Below, in pieces: positions 7,540-11,319 of a DNA stretch of 11,319 nucleotides. How positions within the stretch are numbered: position 1 is the first letter of the stretch; every line of letters begins with the position of its first letter. A model generated the notes under the pieces. That model saw only the letters and a list, made by a program, of their open reading frames with translations, had not been told where the DNA came from and searched no databases. The stretch lies in NCBI GenBank assembly GCA_003022815.1, contig PXSL01000019.1, forward strand, positions 1 to 11,319. Reading direction: 5' to 3'. The stretch comes from Halobacteriales archaeon SW_5_68_122. Its GTDB lineage: Archaea > Halobacteriota > Halobacteria > Halobacteriales > Haloarculaceae. The position numbers and the translations under genes are program-made.

Positions 7540-8501
7540 CGGTCCTGGGCGTCACCGAACACCGGCGCGGCGACATCCGGGACGTCTCCTTCGAGTTGGT
7601 CACTGCAGGCCGACGGCTAGCCGACGACCTCGGCACCGACCTCGCGCTGGCAGTCGTCGGCGGCGACGTCGAGGGCTTCGCCGACGACGTCAACCGCGAG
7701 GGCGTCGACACCATCTACACCGTCGACGAGGGCGAGGAATTCAACCACGGCGTGTACACCCAGGCCATCGAGGAACTGCACGCTGAACTCGAGCCGACGG
7801 CGCTTCTGGCGCCCAACTCGGTCAACGGGCTGGACTACGCGCCCGCCGTCGCCGAGCGCCTCGACATCCCGCTAGTCACCGACGTCGTCGACTTCGAGGC
7901 CGACGGCGCGCTGGAGGTCACCCGCGAGCAGTACGGCGGCAAGGTCGAAACCACCTACGACATCGACGCCGACCAGTACGCGATCACGGTCCGACCCGCT
8001 GAGTGGCCGAAGACGGAGTCGACCGGCGACGCGACCGTCGAGGCGTTTGACGCCGATACCGACGACGACCTCGGAACGACGGTCAACGGCTTCGAGGAGG
8101 TCGGCGGCGGCGACGTCGACATCACCGAGGCCGACGTGCTCGTCTCCGTCGGCCGCGGCATCGACGAGGAGGACAACATCCCGCTGATCGAGGAACTGGC
8201 CGACACCCTCGGGGCGACGCTGTCCTCGTCGCGGCCCATCGTCGACAACGGCTGGCTGCCGAAGAACCGCCAGGTCGGCCAGTCCGGCAAGGTGGTCACG
8301 CCCGACGTGTACATCGCCATCGGCATCTCCGGGGCGGTCCAGCACGTCGCCGGCATGAAGGGCGCCGACACCATCATCGCCATCAACACCGACCCCAACG
8401 CGCCCATCTACGACATCGCCGACTACGGCATCGTCAACGACCTCTTCGACGTCGTCCCCGAACTCATCGAGCAGTTCGGCGGCGAGGCGCCCGACGTATA
8501 A
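7536..8501 (+). CDS. etfA: Electron transfer flavoprotein subunit alpha
   Basis: Alpha (FixB-type) subunit carrying the redox-active FAD. Residues 1 to about 195 are the alpha/beta domain that pairs with EtfB. The C-terminal FAD domain (about 200-321) contains GRGIDEEDNIPLIEELADTL, the SSSRPIVDNGWLP...RQVGQSGK loop (230-251), and an exact match to the ETF-alpha signature at 258-284 (YIAIGISGAVQHVAGMKGAD, then TIIAIN), followed by TDPNAPIYDIADYGIV. The length of 321 is normal, and there is no extra ferredoxin domain. It starts inside the etfB stop codon with a GAGGG run just upstream, which supports translational coupling. No ETF:quinone oxidoreductase or dehydrogenase gene is visible next to it; they must be encoded elsewhere. 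Confidence 0.95.
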   Translation: MTVLGVTEHRRGDIRDVSFELVTAGRRLADDLGTDLALAVVGGDVEGFADDVNREGVDTIYTVDEGEEFNHGVYTQAIEELHAELEPTALLAPNSVNGLDYAPAVAERLDIPLVTDVVDFEADGALEVTREQYGGKVETTYDIDADQYAITVRPAEWPKTESTGDATVEAFDADTDDDLGTTVNGFEEVGGGDVDITEADVLVSVGRGIDEEDNIPLIEELADTLGATLSSSRPIVDNGWLPKNRQVGQSGKVVTPDVYIAIGISGAVQHVAGMKGADTIIAINTDPNAPIYDIADYGIVNDLFDVVPELIEQFGGEAPDV

Positions 8502-8509
8502 ACTCCCAC

Positions 8510-8514
8510 TTTTT
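8510..8514 (+). terminator. Oligo-T terminator after etfA
   Basis: A run of five T, eight bases after the etfA stop codon, in a locally T-rich spot (CACTTTTTGCAC). Archaeal RNA polymerase terminates at T-runs without needing a hairpin. It is followed at once by the hairpin array. Confidence 0.5.
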
Positions 8515-8525
8515 GCACTTCCTTC

Positions 8526-8879
8526 GCGCGCCCTCGGCGCGCTCGGTCAGGCAAAAACTTTGGGGAAAAATTGCGAGGTCGTTCGAGAGAGCGAAGCTCT
8601 CTCGTGATGTCGTCAGAACGCGAGGCGTTCTGACTGCAAGCGGGAAATCAAAGATTTCCCGCAATGACGAGAGACGCTTCCGGCGTCTCTCGAACCACGG
8701 CGAAGCCGCCTCGGTACATTGAATAGCGCGGGACCGTCGGTCCCGCGGACCGTGCGAGCGGGCACGCCCGCGAGCAGACGGCGCCGAAGGCGCCGTGAAA
8801 CATAGCGCGTGCTCTTTCGGCGGCGCTTCACGCCGCCTCAGTCCGTGCGCGCTACGGCGCCTCCCTGCGGTCGGCGCCG
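8526..8879. repeat. Array of eleven short perfect hairpins in a gene-free convergent region
   Basis: The 461 bp between the stops of etfA and the acetyltransferase hold no credible gene. Stem-loops read directly from the sequence (stem bp, loop): 8526-8542 (7, CTC); 8584-8604 (9, GAA); 8612-8634 (10, GAG); 8640-8662 (10, AAA); 8668-8692 (10, TTCCG); 8698-8708 (4, GAA); 8727-8747 (9, GTC); 8758-8771 (5-6, CACG); 8778-8796 (8, GAA); 8819-8837 (7, CTTCA); 8855-8879 (7, 11-nt loop). The hairpin at 8819 sits inside a longer stem, TAGCGCG (8803-8809) with CGCGCTA (8848-8854). Stem sequences all differ; only the design repeats. The GAA-loop units contain CGAAG, and two contain GCGAAGC, known as an unusually stable DNA mini-hairpin. 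The hairpins are symmetric and would form on either strand. A role as a two-sided transcription barrier or as a structured RNA is inference. Confidence 0.8.
8553..8570 (-). terminator. Oligo-T runs on the minus strand
   Basis: Plus-strand AAAAA at 8553-8557 and AAAAA at 8566-8570 read as two T-runs for transcripts coming leftwards from the acetyltransferase gene. Together with the T-run at 8510-8514 for etfA they make this gap a two-sided stop region. Confidence 0.35.
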
Positions 8880-8962
8880 CGAACCGCCTCGGGGGCGACC
8901 TGACGGACGCCCCTCTCGGCAGATGCTAACTCCGAATCGATGGCTCTGTCAGTGTAGAGAAA

Positions 8963-9410
8963 CTACTTCTCGTGTACTGTTTGCTGATACTGTTCTCGGG
9001 TGACGGTGTAGCGGTGGTGGTCTGCGATTTCGTCACCGAGTGGCGTCCGATTTCGTAGAACGCCATCGTACTGCCCTCCTACAGCCTCGATGAACTTCTC
9101 GATAGCCCGTTTCGACTTCTCATTCCCGTCTTCGTAGCCGATTGCCACCAGTTCCAAGTCGAGTCGGTCGAACGCGAGACGAGTTAGTGCCATTGCACAT
9201 TCGCCCGCATACCCGTTTCCCCAGTACTGTTTCGAGAAGGTGAATCCAATTCTCACCGTTCGCCGTTTCCACTTGAAGAACAGTCCCGTATAGCCCGCGA
9301 GCGAATCCTCGGCTGTGTAGACAGCGTATTGCGCAGAGTCAGCTTCTTTCCATGAAGTTCCCGCCTCAACCAGTTGGTCACGTGCCTCCTTTGCTGACCC
9401 GTACGGCTCC
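8963..9410 (-). pseudogene. GNAT N-acetyltransferase, C-terminal part (gene split by TnpB element)
   Basis: Reading the minus strand from the edge of the inserted element gives 148 codons with no stop until TAG at 8963. The protein begins EPYGSAKEARDQLVEAG and runs through AQYAVYTAEDSLAGYTGLFF, the acetyl-CoA loop region QYWGNGYAGECAMALTRLAF, LDLELVAIGYEDGNEKSKRA, and a HRYTVTREQ tail. This is the RimJ/RimL-like branch of GNAT enzymes, which acetylate protein N-termini or small molecules. There is no start codon at the correct place: the frame meets TAG immediately upstream, inside the element. The missing N-terminus is found intact beyond the element. The base composition is visibly less GC-rich than in etf or atp genes, suggesting acquired DNA. 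Confidence 0.88.
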
Positions 9411-9545
9411 TATCACCTACCTCGGCGTGAACGGCGAGGTTTGTCGGTGGACTCCCGGTCTATCCACCAGCGGTGGCGGGCGTGTAATCGCCGCTCCCGT
9501 TCAACGTCCCCGACTTCAGGGCGAGGTGATTGGTCGCCCCTCCAG
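9411..9545 (-). ncRNA. Probable omega RNA (reRNA) of the TnpB element; limits estimated
   Basis: TnpB nucleases use a guide RNA made from the 3' end of tnpB and the right end of the element, with the guide taken from the flanking DNA. Here that region contains a small hairpin CCACC-AGC-GGTGG (9464-9476) overlapping the end of tnpB and the right-end hairpin (9420-9439). The guide would read into the acetyltransferase gene, starting near 9410 with GGAGCCGTACGGG. The presence of the RNA is inferred from the family, and its 5' limit is a guess. Confidence 0.4.
9420..9439 (-). repeat. Right-end hairpin of the element
   Basis: On the minus strand: CCTCG, C, CG, loop TTCA, CG, C, CGAGG, i.e. 5 bp, a C-C mismatch, 2 bp and a tetraloop. 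A mismatched subterminal hairpin is what IS200/IS605 transposases recognise. Loop and inner stem (CGTTCACG) are identical to those of the left-end hairpin. Confidence 0.75.
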
Positions 9546-10624
9546 AACCAGACTTACGCCGATTCTGGATGAACTTATGTGCGATGTTGCGTGCCGCGTT
9601 GTAGTCGCTGTGCAGTTCTTTCCCGCACTTCTGACAGCAGAACTCGTCACCGTCGCGGTTCTTATCGTGGGTAAACCCACACTCTGTGTCGGAACACCGC
9701 TTGCTGGTGTACGCCGGATTCACCGTCTCGACGGCGATTCCAGCCGATTTGGCCTTGTACGTGGCCTGCCGTACCAGTTCGTTGAACGCCCATTGCTGGA
9801 ACTTCGAGGCGTTCGAGATACGCTCACGGATGCCCGATAACTTCTCGACCGCAATCACCGAACAGTCGTATGCGACAGCCTCCTCGACGAGCCGTTTGGA
9901 TGCTCGGTGGAGGAAGTCCTCCGACCAGTTGGCGAAGGTGTCACCGATGGACTGAATGGTGAGGTGGGCGCTTCGCGTGCCTTGCTGCTGGAGGCGGGCG
10001 CGGTGGCGTTCGTATTCGCGGCGCTTGTGGTTCAGCAGGTCGGCGTTCCCGATGAACGCGCCCGTGCTGGTGACGGCGAGGTACCCATCCACGTTCCGGT
10101 CGACGCCGAGAACTGTTCGGCTCTCGGCTTCTCCCGACGAATCGTCGCGGTCTTGCGTGACGGAGACGTGGAGGTAGTAGGTGTCAGATTGGCGGTCGTA
10201 GCGGAGTTTTGCCCCTTGCTTCGTCCACTCGTCGCTCTCCATGTAGTCGGCTTGCGGAGAGTCATCCGGGTAGACGTACTCGGCACGAACCCGCCCGTTC
10301 CCGTAGGCGGCCAGCGTACAGTAGCCGTTGAAGTAGCTGACCGCATTGGTGTTGTAGACGGTGGTGTTCGACATAAACACCGGCCGTGAGGTGCGTTCGC
10401 CGTCTTTCATTTTGTCGACGCACCCGCTGAGTGCGTCGGCAGCGTGGTTGGCGGCGGCGACGGTCAGGTCGGCGTGGAGTCCGGTGTCGTCTCGGATGTC
10501 GTCGTAAACGAGTGGTTGGAGTCGTGAGCGGGAGGTGATGACGTAGCCGTCGTCATCGCCGTCCCATCCCCGGTTTGCGAACCGCTGTGGAAAGCTTGAC
10601 GACGACAGTACGCTGAACCTCCAT
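9460..10624 (-). pseudogene. tnpB: TnpB RNA-guided nuclease, N-terminus frameshifted
   Basis: RuvC-type nuclease of IS200/IS605 elements. In the long open frame all three catalytic acids are present: D in TVLGVDRNVDG (codon 10101-10099), E in IAVEKLSGIRE (9846-9844) and D in HSDYNAARNIA (9606-9604). The zinc-binding segment RCSDTECGFTH...CCQKCGKELH has four suitable cysteines. The natural start is ATG 10624, giving MEVQRTVVVKL, a typical haloarchaeal TnpB beginning, with a strong TATA box just above it. That frame reaches TGA at 10553, and the homologous body (RFANRGWDGDDDGYV onwards) is in another frame from about 10593. The length from start to stop is not a multiple of three. By comparison with haloarchaeal TnpBs as I remember them, about 25-30 N-terminal residues are missing, so a short out-of-frame deletion is likely. 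The upstream GTG at 10707, in frame with the body, is not a believable start. Confidence 0.85.
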
Positions 10625-10648
10625 TTACATCCCACTTGTGGGGTTATG

Positions 10649-10659
10649 TATATATAAAA
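10649..10659 (-). promoter_or_regulatory. TATA box of tnpB
   Basis: On the minus strand the stretch reads TTTTATATATA, the strongest TATA box in the window. It is centred about 30 nt upstream of ATG 10624, fitting a leaderless tnpB transcript. Between box and start lies a small palindrome, CCCAC-AA-GTGGG (10631-10642). Confidence 0.7.
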
Positions 10660-10717
10660 TCTGGGAGTCAGACAGGTACTGTTGGGTGGGTTCTTGTCGA
10701 AGCGCACGCGATTCCCG

Positions 10718-10735
10718 CCCGCCGTGAACGGCGGG
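10718..10735 (-). repeat. Left-end hairpin of the element
   Basis: Perfect 7-bp stem CCCGCCG/CGGCGGG with loop TTCA (minus strand), about 17 nt inside the presumed left boundary. It shares loop and inner stem with the right-end hairpin. Confidence 0.75.
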
Positions 10736-10752
10736 ACTCCCTCGCTGTCAAA

Positions 10753-10898
10753 GGTGGCACGTACTCGAAAACGTCTTCGACTCCCTCCCTCGCTTCAGCA
10801 AAGAGGTCATATAACTCGAAAACGTCAACCTGCTCGTCACAGAACCGGTCGAGGACGAGATTTTCCGTCTCCAGCGTTTGAGGAAATATGTCACTCAT
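10753..10898 (-). pseudogene. GNAT N-acetyltransferase, N-terminal part (gene split by TnpB element)
   Basis: Starting at ATG 10898 the minus strand encodes MSDIFPQTLETENLVLDRF, then CDEQVDVFELYDLFAEAREG and VEDVFEYVP, a typical opening of RimJ/RimL-like acetyltransferases (LETENLVLDRF is the first strand). After EYVPP the frame enters the element and runs as unrelated sequence. Joined to the part ending at 9410 it gives EYVPPEPYGSAKEA and a protein of about 197 residues, the normal length for this family. The frame extends upstream to a TTG at 10916, but the ATG is preferred. Confidence 0.85.
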
Positions 10899-10951
10899 AT
10901 CGAAACAGACGAACAAAGTTGTTGGGTGGGTCCGGCGGGCGGTATTCAGAT

Positions 10952-10973
10952 ACGGACCATTTAGTGGGTCCGT
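10952..10973 (-). promoter_or_regulatory. Inverted repeat around a possible TATA box of the GNAT gene
   Basis: ACGGACC (10952-10958) and GGTCCGT (10967-10973) form a perfect 7-bp inverted repeat with an 8-nt centre. The centre contains, on the minus strand, CACTAAAT, a possible TATA box about 64 nt upstream of ATG 10898. A repressor or dimeric regulator could bind here, or it could be chance. Confidence 0.3.
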
Positions 10974-11025
10974 TTCTGCCGGCTGGCCGGTCGGGTCTTA
11001 GCGGAGTAAAAAGGGCGAGGCACTG

Positions 11026-11065
11026 CGAGGCGGTGAACCCGCCTCGAACGGAACGGCGGAGCCGT
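11026..11065. repeat. Two hairpins upstream of the polyprenyl synthase gene
   Basis: CGAGGCGG/CCGCCTCG with loop TGAAC (11026-11046, 8 bp) and ACGGC/GCCGT with loop GGA (11053-11065, 5 bp). They resemble the array after etfA in style. A TATA-like AGTAAAAAGG (11005-11014) just upstream could start a transcript that carries them in its leader. Confidence 0.45.
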
Positions 11066-11091
11066 CCAGCGGTCCGCGAGCAGACGCCGCA

Positions 11092-11122
11092 GATGCACTT
11101 TGCAGAACGTTCGGAGTGCATC
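11092..11122. promoter_or_regulatory. Nested dyad in the leader of the polyprenyl synthase gene
   Basis: GATGCACT (11092-11099) and AGTGCATC (11115-11122) are perfect 8-bp arms. Within the 15-nt centre lies the 8-bp palindrome GAACGTTC (11105-11112). The element ends 36 nt before the start codon at 11159. It could be an operator or an RNA stem-loop. Confidence 0.4.
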
Positions 11123-11158
11123 CGTCACGTACTTCCGGGGACCGGGCCTACCGAGCGT

Positions 11159-11319
11159 ATGGAGTATCTCGAGCGGCGTCGGTCGCTCATCGAGGGGCGG
11201 CTCGAGCCAGTCCTCGGGGCGACGGAGCCGGACGCCATGGCGGAGCGTCTGGAGCACGTCTCGCTGTCGGGGGGCAAGCGGGTGCGGCCGATGGTGACGC
11301 TGCTCGCCTTCGAGGCCGC
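11159..11319 (+). CDS. idsA: Polyprenyl (geranylgeranyl-type) diphosphate synthase, 5' end only
   Basis: The first 53 codons of an E-prenyl diphosphate synthase, the enzyme family that condenses isopentenyl diphosphate into the C20 or longer chains used for archaeal membrane lipids, carotenoids and quinone tails. Visible are MEYLERRRSLIEGRLEPVLG, LEHVSLSGGKRVRPMVTLLA, and FEA at the window edge. GGKRVRP (38-44) is the conserved first region that binds isopentenyl diphosphate; the DDxxD motifs lie beyond the edge. I chose ATG 11159 because haloarchaeal members begin about this far before GGKR; an in-frame ATG at 11093 would add 22 residues and lies inside the dyad. The gene symbol is by family and could differ. 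Confidence 0.85.
   Translation, partial: MEYLERRRSLIEGRLEPVLGATEPDAMAERLEHVSLSGGKRVRPMVTLLAFEA

Larger units (their letters stand above)
9411..10752 (-). mobile_element. TnpB-only IS200/IS605-superfamily element (IS1341 type) inserted in a GNAT gene
   Basis: The limits come from the interrupted gene: the acetyltransferase frame stops being homologous near 10752 on one side and resumes at 9410 on the other. Junctions are accurate to perhaps 10 nt. About 1.34 kb carries only tnpB, with no tnpA, so movement would require a transposase supplied in trans. There are no terminal inverted repeats and no obvious target duplication, as expected for this superfamily, but a subterminal hairpin is present at each end. 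With the junctions given here, the flanking coding parts (146 nt and 448 nt) join in frame to 198 codons including the stop, so loss of the element would restore the host gene. Confidence 0.8.

Noticed and set aside
8513..8831. Two short overlapping frames on opposite strands (8513-8722 plus and 8613-8831 minus)
   Set aside because: They cover the hairpin array. Their Arg/Ser-rich translations come from the palindromes, and the stems explain the sequence better than coding does.
8526..8879. CRISPR array
   Set aside because: There is no constant repeat. Stem sequences and spacings all differ and no cas gene is nearby.
8963..9256. A complete 97-residue acetyltransferase starting at GTG 9256
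   Set aside because: The homologous frame continues upstream to 9410, and its N-terminus lies beyond the inserted element, so the short form is only a fragment.
9460..10707. tnpB start at GTG 10707, giving a 415-residue protein
   Set aside because: The added N-terminus is unlike TnpB, and it crosses the TATA box and the true start MEVQRTVVVKL at 10624 in another frame.
10668..10916. A separate 82-residue gene at the right of the element
   Set aside because: Its first 48 residues are the acetyltransferase N-terminus, and the rest is read from inside the element.
11093..11158. Upstream ATG at 11093 as the start of the polyprenyl synthase
   Set aside because: It adds 22 residues not expected in the family and lies inside the nested dyad. 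The ATG at 11159 gives the usual distance to GGKRxRP.
1..11319. tRNA, rRNA or riboswitch genes
   Set aside because: I looked for T-loop-like GGTTCRA with a matching acceptor and for long conserved rRNA stretches. The few GTTCA hits are IS-end or leader hairpins without a cloverleaf.

Overview
The window is chromosomal DNA from an extremely halophilic archaeon (class Halobacteria). The evidence is the high GC content (roughly two thirds by eye), the very acidic proteins, TATA-like boxes about 25-35 nt upstream of start codons with almost no 5' leader, and the gene families: A-type ATP synthase, haloarchaeal pilin, polyprenyl diphosphate synthase and a haloarchaeal-type TnpB. I cannot name the genus.

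Left part (1-6609). On the minus strand, the head of the A-type ATP synthase operon is present: atpH, then atpI, which runs off the left edge. Upstream of it lies a small two-helix membrane protein. A divergent plus-strand gene encodes a SAM-dependent methyltransferase that closely resembles the quinone-ring methyltransferase VTE3 of plants. Next is a cell-surface cluster: a pilin-like protein and a secreted helical protein (reading frame broken once) on the minus strand, and, divergently, a membrane-anchored winged-helix regulator with a large extracytoplasmic domain.

Middle (6745-8501). etfB and etfA form a translationally coupled operon for electron transfer flavoprotein, which passes electrons from dehydrogenases towards the quinone pool. 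With the quinone-type methyltransferase and the ATP synthase, this gives the window a respiratory theme.

Right part (8502-11158) is accessory and is the most interesting section. A 461-bp gene-free stretch between convergent genes carries a run of eleven short perfect hairpins, many with three-base loops. After it comes a GNAT acetyltransferase gene (minus strand) that has been split in two by a TnpB-only element of the IS200/IS605 superfamily. The two halves of the acetyltransferase can be rejoined in frame across the element. The element has characteristic hairpins at both ends that share the same loop, and its tnpB keeps all RuvC catalytic residues but has lost and frameshifted its N-terminus.

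Right edge (11159-11319). The first 53 codons of a polyprenyl (geranylgeranyl-type) diphosphate synthase, which makes the archaeal lipid side chains, preceded by a leader region with several dyad symmetries.
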